A program made the translations under genes and the position numbers. Below are positions 37,401 to 49,041 of a DNA stretch of 64,000 bases, one piece after another (the first letter of the stretch is position 1; every line of letters starts with the position of its first letter). Below the pieces are notes generated by a model. That model saw only the letters and a program-made list of their open reading frames with translations, did no database searches and had not been told where the DNA came from. This stretch comes from Struthidea cinerea. Taxonomy: Eukaryota; Chordata; Aves; Passeriformes; Corcoracidae. Location of the stretch: NCBI GenBank assembly GCA_013397865.1, contig VZTI01002066.1:319412-383411 (forward strand), read 5' to 3'.

Positions 37401-38254
37401 GTCTTCTTTATCTTATATACAGTCAGGATAAAGGAATGCTCTGCCAAGACCCAGGACTGGTCCCAAGGGCCTGAGGTAGAGAAAGGTAGCAGAATTCACA
37501 GAGGAAAGGAGTGAGAACAGACTTCAAACCTCCAGGTCTTTCAAAGTATTAGGACTGCTAGGATTGTACTATGAATCTGGCAGCATCCATCTTACTTCTT
37601 CTTGACTCCCTGGTGCCACAGTTTGGAGAAGGTACCTAGATTTTATCGGAACACTAGGGACAAAATTCACAAAAGTCATTTATATCTCTATTGCCCCCAA
37701 ATGTGCCTGATCCATCTGACTGAACCCCTTTCAGCAGTGGTGCAAATATGCACAAACTTACCAATAATGAGGTTCTAAGACCATAACTGCAGCTGGTTAG
37801 TCTAGCTAACCATCTCATCTGTAGGTTGGGACTGGCTTCCCAGACACGTCCCCCTGCAGACCCTTTTCTGAAGATCTCAGTGAAGCCAATGTATTCAAAT
37901 AGACTGACTGTCTTGTCATTAGATATGCCACTTGTTGATATATGCTTTTCAAAGGAAAAGAGCTGCAGTGAGTTTGGACAGAAAGAAAATCACGGTGACT
38001 GGTTCTGTCACTTTTGGGAAAGCAGATGGCATGCTATGTGACAGATGTTTTCCATGACATCCCACCTGACAGAATTAGCATTTTTCGATACACTCAGCAT
38101 CCAGGATGATACTTTTCCATGCCAGGTGTGTATCCCTGGCTAAATGCTATTTAGAAAGTTTCAGTTGAACCTGCTCTGCTGTTTTGAATGAGACTTAGAA
38201 TATCTTCATTGGCATATTCCTGCCTGATATCCAAAAGAAATGGACTAACTGAGA
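34415..38254. other. Unique sequence, no gene seen
   Basis: No repeat family recognised. A weak quadruplex-type G run cluster (loops 3, 11, 3) occurs at 36656-36686. Confidence 0.5.
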
Positions 38255-38292
38255 AGGGAGAAGAGTAAAGAGCAGGGAGAAGAGTAAAGAGA
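38255..38292 (+). repeat. Two 19-bp tandem units, one mismatch
   Basis: 'agggagaagagtaaagagc' at 38255-38273 is followed at once by the same unit ending in a instead of c (38274-38292). Purine-only apart from two T and one C. Confidence 0.95.
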
Positions 38293-39735
38293 AAGGAGTT
38301 TCTGGTGAGAAAGTACAAGTGTATGAGATGTCTGATCCAGATGCACTGGATAATCTGGAAATAAACTATGGATGTACCTGGGGCCCATAGACACTAAACA
38401 GCCAGGATTCCTTTCTCCCACCAGCTTTTGTACTGTCAGTTAATAATTGTATCAGCAACAGCAATCAGTCTCAGACATTGCTTCTTGATACGGCAGAAGA
38501 TACTTCCAGGTCAAATCAGAGATTGCTTTGATAGTTCAAACAACTATAAAAATAATCACCAATTTCAGAGCATAAAGGAAAATTCCTGTGGAGTTCATTT
38601 CTCAATCCTGTAATGACTAGATTGAAAGAAGCATTGCATTTATGAATCGTCTGGAAATCCTCATAATCTTCCTCTGTTTTTTAAACTAATCAAAGTAAGT
38701 AATCTTCCATCCTCTACCACTGCTCTGTGTCCTGGCTCAAGGTGTTAGCCTTTTAGCCTTTAGATGTGCCATTCACATGGAAATTTTTATTGATTTGCTC
38801 CATGCTGTTTAAGTCCAAAGCTTGGTTTCCTGTGGCCTTGTAATATTAAAACAGTTACAAGGATAATCTAGTGCATCTATATGTTTTTTGCATGCACCGT
38901 GTGATTGCTCCAAATAATGATGGGTTTTGTTTATTATGGAAAAATGGCAGAGCTTCCTTTCCTATAGTACGTTAATTTCTCCCTATGTAAAAAAAAAATG
39001 ATAGTTTTCTTCTTTAAAGATAGCTGTAGGGAAGAAGGGATGTGTCTTGTTTGTTAGTACGCCAGCAAGGGAAAATAAGCTAGTTGTGAAAGCAAATAGT
39101 TAACCAAACAGCGTAGCACTGCTCCTGGCTTCCTCACTGTCTTTCCTTTCCTCATCATGACCATGGCATGTCTTACACATTGCCTGCCCTCTCCACACGT
39201 TGGCTCCCAGTTCTGCCTCATGCAGGGCAAACATATCTAGCCCATCACCCCACTTCCTCTCTGGTTCTTCCACCCCATGTGCCAGATTTTTTCCTCCAGA
39301 GTAAGGAGGAAGAGCACAGTGGAAAGAAGGAATATGTGCCACTTTACAAACTGGCCATTATAAATTAATGTTTGATGTGGCAGAGACAACCAAGCCTCAG
39401 CTGTATGTCTCTGCTGCTTAACTAAACGCTTGCTGTTTTCTGAGTCTCCAGTGTGAAAGAAAGGTAAAGACATTCCTAATTTGCTGAAGGCTCAGATAAA
39501 TGGCATCATGTCTCTGCCACTGTTGCAGGGAAAGGGGTTGGGATAGCCTGGGAAGAAAGTTTAGCTTTTTCTTGGCAAGAACAGCTCATTCAAGATGCAA
39601 GGTGACACAGCAATCAGTGTGATGGATTGTGACAAGTCTGGCAGACTAAAAATTCTCAGGAGGGATGCTGTGACAGCTTCAGGTTGTAACATTTGCCCAT
39701 TTTTCTGTTCTGCTTCTGTTTTCTGTAAAGAGAAA
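38293..39735. other. Unique sequence, no gene seen
   Basis: No recognisable repeat, RNA gene or exon. Confidence 0.5.
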
Positions 39736-39743
39736 AGTTAATT

Positions 39744-39813
39744 TTAATAAAAATAAAAGTTTCTTGAAATAAAAATAAAAATTATTAATGACGATGATGA
39801 TGATGATGACGAC
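39744..39813 (+). repeat. AAAAT-rich tract followed by (GAT)n
   Basis: An A/T-rich stretch of AAATAA-type units (39744-39787) passes into (GAT)n with GAC ends (about 39788-39812). The poly-Ser part of the antisense frame is an effect of the GAT repeat. Confidence 0.9.
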
Positions 39814-39835
39814 AGCCTTTTTTTCTCTCTTCCAG

Positions 39836-39989
39836 AACTGCAAAGTATGAACAAGATACATTCCTCATTATGCCTTTTGAAAGGATATCTGTATTCAAAG
39901 ATGAAGGAGAAGAAAGGAAAAGTCTGATTTCTGGACTTAAAAGAGCTCGCATAAAAGGCAGATATGTAGATCAGACTGAAATGGCCTGA
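39836..39989 (+). other. Candidate 3' exon (weak)
   Basis: A good splice acceptor (cctttttttctctcttccag, ending at 39835) is followed by a 51-codon frame open from 39837 to a TGA at 39987-39989. The frame is rich in charged residues. The polypyrimidine tract directly follows the (GAT)n repeat. I do not recognise the peptide and see no matching upstream exon. It may be a lncRNA exon or chance. Confidence 0.15.
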
Positions 39990-42900
39990 AACCATCTTTA
40001 TTATTCTGGCATTCAAGCAGTCAGCTTGCCTGCTTGAAATTCCACACATCTTACAGATGAAACACATTTCTTTAGGTGTGCTCAGTGGCTGCATGACTCC
40101 TCATCACGTAAACTTCTTTGCAGTCAGTGGGCTGGATCCACGCATTGGATCTAACTGGGTGTAAGATTACTCTGTACTGGTAATTTCTTTCAAGCCACTG
40201 TGAAGGACTGTTGCCAGCTATAAATCCCACCTATCGCCCACATTATGCAACAATAAGCCATCATGTATCTTAGAAGCTGTCTAGATACAAACTAGTCTCT
40301 GTAGAGAATTGCCAGACTCTTGTATTTGGGTGAGCAACCAATAAATGGCTGATAACCCCTATCACTTTCCCGAGGAGTTTCACCCAGTTTGCACTGGATT
40401 TCACTTTCGCTGTGGTCCCACCTGGAAGGGAGCACCCAGATAATGTGTAGAATAGCAAATTAGATGAATCTGGGCTCACAAAACTGAACAGAGGAGGGAA
40501 TACATTTACAGTGGTTTGAATTAAGTATATAGAAAAAGAAGCTCCTAATAACTGCTAGGGATACAACTATACACAGACAGATAGAAAGCAATAGATGCCA
40601 AATAATGTAATTTGGGCCTAATTAGACAAATAAGTGGAACTGGCAGTTAAGGAGAAGGAATCCCTCAGCAATTTTCTACCTCAAAGGTGATTACCAGAAC
40701 GGGTCTGAAGAACTTCTGGAATGAAGGGCCATTCTATACCCAGCACTCTACTTGTAGCCAGTGCTGACACCTTTTTGAAGTTATAAGCAGAAGCTGTGCT
40801 TAGGGCTATGCCTTGAGATCCAAATCTCTTTAAATGATCATCCCACTTTTTTTCCCAGCATTTGGGCAAGCATGGGTCTGTTGTGTATTTGAGTGCAGGG
40901 TCTGAGCTTAGAAAGAAGAGCATGTCCAAGCTATTACCCATTGCCACCTACCCCTACACACTGTGTGTTTCAAAGCCTGTAGGGGCCCATTCACACCAGC
41001 TGGGCCGAGTGTATTCCCCCCACTGAGGGGTTTCCTGCAGGTAGCAGCTGCAAGGTCTGCCTTCTCTTCCCCCCTCCAGTACTGGCAGTCCTTGGCAAAA
41101 TGGAAGTAGTGTCTTCAGTATCTGTATTTTGGTGCTGTTGAAGCTGAGTAGTGGCAGCTTCCTGGAATACAAGGAAAATGCTGCTTTTTCTCTTTGGATT
41201 GGTACTATTTTGACAAACTTATTGGCCTCCCGTTCCTTATTCAAATCTTGTTGATAAGTATCTAAGCTGATTTTCCTGGGCCAAAATGCTTCCAAAGACA
41301 GAAGATCTCAATTTCTGAGACAAATTATGCAAAAATTTTTTTAAAAAACTAAGAAGACTTTTTCTGCTGTTGGTCTGGCAGTTTGTTTTCTAAAGTAGAC
41401 TGTTCTTTGAGCTTACATCTCCCTGTGGTCTTCCAGTAGTTCTTTTTAAAATTTTTTTTCTCTACTTCTTTTTTTATGTAGCCACCACCAGTGAGGTTCA
41501 CCCAGTCGTTGTTGTTTGCAGCTAGTTCATACCTTTTAACCGGATCAACCTTCTCTGCCTAGCTATATGATGGGTCAGGCCACCTGCACATTCCTAGGCT
41601 TTCAAGAGAACTGGCATCAATAGGAATCATCCATCTTCATCCATCGTCAATCATCCATCTGGAGGAATCATCTCTCTATATCTAGAAAAGTCATTATCTA
41701 CCCTAGAGGGCCTTTTCCCTTGCATGTCAGTGTTGTTCCCTGCTTGCTCTCTCCTGCTGGAGAGTGTCAGAGAGGGCAGCTGTGAGAGTTGGCAGAGGTA
41801 AATCTTAAGGGAGATCATGGAAACCTGGTTGTTTTCTGCAGCTCTCCTACTCAGCTTGTCACTAGAACTTAGAAGTTAAAGTTTAACTGCATAATTACAG
41901 GCCTGTAGTCCATGACTTTTGACATGGTCTGTTCCTCTATCCTCCTAAGACAGCAGATCCCACAAATTATTCCCCGCTAGATTCTTTCATTTCTTTAAAC
42001 TAATTTCATACTACTCTTATGGAGTCTCCCTTTGCTCTAGGACTGCAGAACAGTCTTTCTCTGGAAGTCCACTACCTGATTGCCATTACCCATCCAATCC
42101 TCACTGTGACCCATTTAGAGTGGTACAGAACAGAACTGCACACAGTGGTTAAGAAATAGAGGTATCATGGTTTTATGTACAAAAGAATGATTCCCCCCAT
42201 CTTCTTCTCCATCCTTCCCTGGTCATGTTTAGCATTCTTCTGGGTTTTTTTTTCAACTAATGCTATTGTATGCTAAAGCCATATTTGCACTGTCTGCAGT
42301 GACTCGGAGAGCTCTGTCCTGAGCTAAATTGCCAGTTCTGGTCTCAGTGCCACAATAACAGGGCTTAGAATTATATATCTGTAGACATATTGTTTATGCT
42401 GGAGGTCATCAGCCATTCTTTTGCCCACTAAATCGGTTTTGAAAGGTCATTCTGAACTGCCTCATCATTAACTGTGGCATTTGACTGAAAGGCAATCAGA
42501 CTATTAGCAGCAGGATTGGGGGTTTCACTATTCAGCTCCTTCACAAGTTTTCAGATGAGAATGCTAAATAAAACCTGAGGGACATAATTACTGAATATTT
42601 TCCACTCAGCAAAATGACCATTAAGTTTCTTTTTCTTTAACTTGATTTCAGTCTATGAAAGAACCTAGTTTTCTTAACAACCCCTCTGATTTTGGGATGC
42701 TTTCCTCTCCTTCCCCGGTGCACCTTTAGGTAAGTGATCCTCAGGGGAATTCTGTACTTCTGGGCCTCTTTTTCTACCCAATTCTGGATTTCCAATGATC
42801 ATGCAGCACAGGCAGGGCAGACCTCTCGTTTCTAAGACTAGCCCTGATTGCCTGCTGATTTCCTTTTTCTCCAGTGAGCCTGTGACAGAATGGGTTGAGA

Positions 42901-44459
42901 AGCCTTACAACCTTCAGTGATGTTGCACCCTCCTTCCATTCTTAAAACTCATAGATGGTGTTTGTTGGCAGCAAGATGCTGGCTGAGAGGTGAGGCAGGT
43001 AGAGGTGTTGGTTCACGTTGGCGGCCACAATGGTACAGCCCCCTCTGACACTTCCTGCCATGTCGCTAAGATGCTGCAGCTGCAGTGTTATAGATGCATG
43101 TAGAATATTACAGAATGCGCAGCCAGCACTTACACAGAAGACCAATATTATAACCTGTACCAAAAGAGTAGGTCTGTGAGACCTTAGCTATGTGCTCTGA
43201 CTGAAGCTTCACTCACGATCATGTGAAGCTGATTACTGTGGTTTGTGCTGGCCTCCAGGTCACCTTCCTTAAAATAATTCCCAAGAGACACAGCAGGAAG
43301 ACTGGGATAACCAATCAGGTTAAGCTATGAATTTCTCAACTCACTTAAAAAGCAAGTGCTTCTGGAGAGAAGAATGGTGAAATCCTGAAGGAAAGGCAGA
43401 GGTGATGGCACTGGGAGCCAGAGAAGAGTCTGGTGTATGATGGTGCAATGAATCTGAGCTGAGATGTACTGGGCTCTCACCTTTGTGTACAGAAGAGGCC
43501 TCAGCTTGCATATGCTCAGATTTATCTGTGTCTCTTAGAACTGTCCTGATCTTTCATCTTGTCTGACATGAGTTGCACAAGGACACTTAGGAATCCTGTG
43601 GCAGGACAGGACAACTTACTCATTCTCTTTGTACTCTCCTCTGTTTTCAGCCGCAATGCAATCACTATTAAACATTAATGCACAAACAATCTCAGCCTTC
43701 CCTGCTGAAAGAAAGAAAGCAAAGCTGTTGGAATCTCTGTAGATTCAAGAAGGGGGAGCATTAACTGTTAACAATCATGCAAAGAAATGAATTGTTATTC
43801 TCTGCACTAGGTACTTTTTCTATAGAGTAATTTACCATTTTTTTGCCCTAATAGTTGTTTCTAAGCAGATGAAGTGTGAATTTTCAGTTATTGTGATCTA
43901 TATTTGCTGTGATTTGCCATTTAAGAAATACTGCTTTTAATTTTGCATGTCCTTTATTCTTCCTTGAAAGAAAAATTAATTTACCATCTTCATTCAATGC
44001 ATAATCTTTCTCTCCTGCACTGATGTTCACAAAGCATTCTGAAAGGACACTGTTTTCTTCCAGCAAATTCTCTGCGTCTTCTCTTCAATGCTGTGCAAGT
44101 AAAATTTGTTTCAGAGGCATATAAGGAGAGATCTCTTTGTATATTCAGTGTCATTAACACGTGAAAGTCTCTAAATAATGGATATGTGGCAAAAAACACC
44201 TGTGTCATTCTGCTTTTACAGGGCTGTGAAGGGATGAATTGGCCGGAAAACAGCTTCTTGGATTTCATCCATAGAGAAAGGTAGCCAATTCAGGAGTCTG
44301 GAACTGCCAAGAGAAGGTCAGTAGGAGAGTTCAAAGCTTTTGGAAACACCAAGAACCACGATCCTTTTTCTACAGGAGCTGATAGATTGCAATAAACAAA
44401 GCAGGAAATAGTGGATTTTTTTTTCTTCTGTGGAATTATATGTTGCTACTAAAATATAT
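39990..44459. other. Unique sequence, no gene supported
   Basis: Two adjacent minus-strand frames (40681-40947, 88 codons; 40954-41295, 113 codons) have no recognisable motif. An 'atccatc' tandem-like patch lies near 41627-41660. Confidence 0.45.
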
Positions 44460-44525
44460 ACCAAAAAAACCCTGCAAAACAAAAAACAAACAAAAAACCA
44501 AACCCACACCAACCTAAAAAACCAA
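44460..44525 (+). repeat. A/C-rich low-complexity tract
   Basis: Runs of A are interspersed with C (CAAAA, CCAAACCC), with G and T nearly absent over about 60 bp. Confidence 0.85.
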
Positions 44526-45748
44526 TCCATCTGAAAGAACAAAGTAAGTATGAGGCATTAGAACCCAATTTTCAATGCTTATCTCCCATTTTCTTTCAGT
44601 GAGGAAGCCTGTAGTGGGAAATATATCACTGCACAGAAAAACTTCAGGAAATTATTACCACAAAAGGATTTCCATGTAAAATCCTCACTCCTCAGTCTGG
44701 GGCCAGGCTCACAACTCAAAGGTTCAAGGTCACCTGAAATACAGCTGAAGAACAGGATGGGAACAACGAGCTCCACATTAGTATTTCAGGTCACTTTGAA
44801 CTTGTGTTTCAAAAAATCCCCTTCTGATATTTATTTCCCAAAGGTCTTCAGTGAATGAAGTGATAATTTGAAGGGATTCTTGGCCCAGGAAAATAGTATG
44901 AAACATCTGCACTTATTTCTCTGCTGCAGCTGGGAAGGCTACTGGTTTAGCTCTGCTGAGACAAGGGAATGCGTTCACGGAAATGGTGGTAGGAACATTC
45001 ATTTCCTCACTTCACCTGCCTCGTTGACAGGACAAGGCTGAATTCCCTTTAAATAACAATGAAGTGTTTAAGAGTTGCACCATCATACACTGGGCTCTCC
45101 TCAGGTGTACTCTGCTAGAAAAGAGGGCACTTTACTGTTCTGGTGAATGGTGCCTTTAATAGTTATATTGCAATGCAGCAGTATGGAAGGAACGTATGCC
45201 TTAATTCTTGTGCCCATTCACAGAGACACACCTTCAGTGATGCTCATGCTTTCCAACTGCAGGAGTCTTTCCTGTCTTTTTCAACTGCAGGTGCAGAAGC
45301 TACCCCTAATAATAGCAAACTGTTCTGATGACTCGGTGGTCCCTGAGTCTTGGATGGAAGCAGAAGTCAAACACCAGGGGGACAGAAAGAGAAGAGCCAT
45401 AACTGAGTTCATCATGTCCTCCTGTCTGCAAAGCACAGTTATTCCAGAACAAGACAGGGTTCAAATGTAAAGGACACAGGCAATCCCATGTGTCCTGTAA
45501 ATACTGTATTTCACTGTAGTTACAGTTGTTGTTTAGACTCCTTCTATAGGTGATGGAGAAAGAGGCTTTTTCAAGCATGATATAGCCCAGCTAGGGTCTG
45601 CATAACTTTTGGGAAGAGGAGCTCTCCACAGGCCACATTTCCTGACATAAAATATCTACTTCCTCTGACATAAGATCCTCCATTTACTGCAATATGGCTT
45701 TGTGCTCCAGTGCGATCGTCTCCATGAGCCACAGGGGGAATCACTGCT
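44526..45748. other. Unique sequence, no gene seen
   Basis: No recognisable repeat, RNA gene or exon. Confidence 0.5.
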
Positions 45749-45803
45749 CTTGGAAAACTTGGAACTTGGAAAACTTCTCGTTTTCTCCCCCTTCTCGTTT
45801 TCT
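45749..45803 (+). repeat. Short nested tandem repeats
   Basis: 'cttggaaaactt' based 16-bp units occur at 45749-45764 and 45765-45780. Overlapping their end, 'ttctcgttttct' occurs at 45775-45786 and again at 45792-45803. Confidence 0.9.
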
Positions 45804-45884
45804 GACCTTGGTGTTTGCAGGGTCATTTCTTGCATTTTTTTACCTCACTTCACAGCATTGTGACCTTTTTTAAACACCTTGGCT

Positions 45885-46090
45885 CAGAGGTGACACGAGC
45901 ATTACTGAGGGGCTCAGCTATGTTCTGTGTTGGGCCTGTTGGAACCAGCTGGAACTGCCTAAAATCGCTGTGTCCAGCACAAGTTAGCCTTTGGCCTCTT
46001 CTCACAAAGGCCACTGCTGCAGACCCTCTACTACCAAAGCCTGGATACCTACATCAAATATTTTCCACCTCTTGTCTCTGTGAAGCTGAA
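45885..46090. mobile_element. Possible ERV-derived segment
   Basis: The sequence around 'gggcctgttggaaccagctg' and 'ctcacaaaggccactgctgc' looks familiar to me from avian ERV-associated repeats, and it lies on the internal side of the minus-strand LTR at 46170-46664. I cannot define its ends or orientation. Low confidence. Confidence 0.25.
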
Positions 46091-46169
46091 TTGTCATTAA
46101 ATTGTATATTCACCATACACTCCTTAGAAACTCACTTGTGTCCACAAAAAACATTCTACACCTGAAAAT

Positions 46170-46664
46170 CAAAGTAACATCATCACAAAACCCAACAAAG
46201 ATGGACAGTTTACACACACAATGAAAGTCTAGCTCTTGTGCTTCCTTCAAGTTGCAACTACGAGATTATTGCGTTATCTAAAAACGTCCAGCCTTGTCCA
46301 GGAAGGTGGGGCCTCAGCACATGTGGTGGGACCTTGGGAAGACAAATGTTATCATCACAAACATGCCTCCTTCCTCCTCCTTTCCCCCAACTTTTATTGC
46401 TAAGCACAAGGTCATACAGTATTGGGTATCCACTGCATTCCCAGCTGTGTCCCCTCCCCATTCCTCACCCACCCACCGCCTGCTCTCTGCAGGGGCAAGT
46501 GAGAAGCAGAGAAGGATTTGTGCTGTTCAAGAACTGTTCAGAAATAACTAAAACAGCAGTATGTCATCGGCGTTATTTTATTCACAAATGCAAAGCACGG
46601 CCTTGTATTAGCTGTTAAGAAGAAAGTTAGCTTCATAACTTCCTCTCAGCCAGAACCCAGTACA
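46170..46664 (-). mobile_element. LTR, avian ERVL-type family A, minus strand, degraded
   Basis: Inverted family blocks are clear from 46286: 'ccttgggaagacaaatg', 'cctccttcctcctcctttcc', 'caacttttattgctaagcac', 'cccagctgtgtcccctcccc', 'ggggcaagtgagaagcag', 'tgttcagaaataactaaaac', 'ttagctgttaagaagaaag' and a right end at 'cagccagaacccagtaca'. The left part (46170-46285) is weaker but keeps 'gatggacagttta'. This copy retains the U3-R middle that is missing at 18871-19316. Its TATA position now reads CAATAAAAG on the minus strand, so the core promoter has decayed. No target duplication was found, so the left end is uncertain. Confidence 0.82.
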
Positions 46665-48994
46665 GCAGTAAGCCACTACTAGTCCTGCTCTCTACAGCTG
46701 AAAAGTGGTTTGTTTCACAGGAATTACAGACATGTCCTTCCACCAAATAAATCATCTCACAAGAACAGTCTGCATAATTGATACTAATTAATTGCATATA
46801 GAGAAATATGTATTTCTTTGGTTCAAGGGATAAGGTAGGTTTTATCTTAACTGAGTTTTCCAGAATAAGTTCTTCAATTGCCATTGGGGAAAAAAAGTTC
46901 TGCCTAAAAAGGTTCTAAAAACCCCCAAGCCGAACAGAGAATGGCACAGTCATGCCAGCTGCAAAAGCAAACAAACAAAAACTGAGGTGTTCCATAGCTG
47001 ACCAACAAATGGGAGAAACATGACCGAAATTTTCCATGTTAATTCTGCAAGCTTCAGTTAGGGAGAGAAGAATTTGTTATTTTAAAAGACACCACTGTGG
47101 CCAGTTGCTTAGATACTAAAAATGCATTCATTGTGTTCCTGAAATGTGTTGCTTTACTGAGAAGTGGATGGTTGCTCCATTTCTATAGGCAGAGGCATGT
47201 TCATGTGACTGGAAGAGTGAAAATCCAGTGTTCATAATGCTCTTTTCAAAGAATCACTGTAAATTTGCCTCCCTTCCCTGACTCTGCAAGGTGAAAAGGC
47301 AACTGTTTGTAGGCAAGGAGCCAGTGTCTCTCATTAACTGAAGTGTTCTGGTCGGGATTAATGGCTGTATGAAGCTGGGGAGTCCACTTCTTCTGAAGCA
47401 CGTCTCCACAGACTTCTGAGGCAGCACAGGGGAGAAAGAAATGACCATAGACCATCAAGGGTGTTTCTGAGAGAGCGAGAGAGGGAGAGGGACAAAGAGA
47501 TTCTTCTCAGGATTTATAGAATTAAAACAATTCAGTGACCAGGACAGCCCCTCTAAAAACACTTTCCACATGCTATGAGACTCTGAAGGGGTTTGCTCAC
47601 TGTTTTGAGAAATGTATTGCATTCCATGGACTATTTTGTGTTCCAGCCATTTTCCTGTCCCATCAGTGAGAAAAGAGTTAGTGGAAAGGAAAGAATTAAA
47701 GAAAAACATGCTTGACATTTCTTAATTCAGTATTGGAGGACTTGCATGCAAAATTCTTTGAGGTATCTTTCCTGCATGATGTGCAGGATTCATTCCCAGT
47801 TGACAGGGTGGTAAACCATCTGGGCAGATGAAGTATTGTTGTCTTCTCATTTATGACTCTCTCCCCTTGACTAGGAACCTTGTCACACTTTTGCCCCGTA
47901 GCCTGTGTCCCTGGCCTATGGAAATGCTTTTTCCCTTTATTCTTGCTTCCCTAAGATGACTGAGAGCAGGCTGTGTTTCTCAGGGGGTCTTTCTGCTTTT
48001 GCAAAGGGCGTTTGACACATGGCATAAATTGTAAATGGGCAGTCACCAACAGAGCACAGCAAAAGCCCATGTTGTCAGAATATCAGTTAAATAATGAGTC
48101 CCTGTAATTGTGTTCAGTATCAAAAAGATGAAATGCAATTCCACGGTGGGTAGGCTATAAGCAGTATAAGTGCTCTGTTTGATCTTTCAAATACAACAAT
48201 GTGTCTTCGTGTATATCTGCAGTGTGTCTTCAAAACATAGCTCCCTTACTGTAATTGCTATAGCTGAAAATTTGTAATTTTTCAGTTTATGTAAATTCAG
48301 TATAGCTCCATTGTTTTTTTAGTGAAGCAATCTCAGTCTGAAAAGATATGACTCCAGAAGGAGCATTATCTGCTGGTACATCGGTTGCCTAAAAAATGAA
48401 TTGATTTTTCAAGCAGACAATGATGCAGCAGGCCTCTATGAATGGATTGTTTATGCAGTCATTTGCAAATGTCCTACCTGAATAATTTTCTTCCACAAAA
48501 GGCCATTTCATCAGAATAAAAACTTTACCAAAATTTTCTGATTAAATTTCCTTGAAAAGAAGAGGATGGGGTACTGTTCTTTGATAAGGTCAGCCCTTTT
48601 AGGAGCAAGCTTTCAATTTTCTGTGATGTACCATTGGTCTTGTTTGAATTTTTGGTTTTTTATAACAGTAAACACAAGCAGTTCGTATATGAATGCAGCA
48701 TTGTGGTGATGCCATGGCATTTGACTTGTTCCAAGTTCCTTCTTTTCACCAAAATTTACTTCTAAGGAAGAACTAACAGGGTTGGTTTCTTTTTTTCTTA
48801 CCTGCTTGTGATTTAAGACTCTGGTATTTCTAATGTCCTTCTTAAACACATAGCCAAATTATTAGTGGGTGGTCATGAGCAGTTTGAGTCCTGTCATTTC
48901 TTATTATTCACCCCTGCGCAGTGTTGTAGTGTTTCTAGGCAGTGACCAAGGGAAAGCCTGTATTGTGACCTTTCAACTCAGACCAAGGTTTAAG
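46665..48994. other. Unique sequence, no gene seen
   Basis: No recognisable repeat, RNA gene or exon. Confidence 0.5.
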
Positions 48995-48996
48995 AA

Positions 48997-49040
<44 letters not shown>
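48995..49040 (+). repeat. (AAT)n microsatellite
   Basis: About 14-15 uninterrupted AAT units. Purity suggests it is length-polymorphic in populations. Confidence 0.98.

Positions 49041-49041
<1 letters not shown>

Noticed and set aside
40681..41295. Two adjacent minus-strand frames as a split gene
   Set aside because: No recognisable motif, no convincing splice sites, and both are within chance length.
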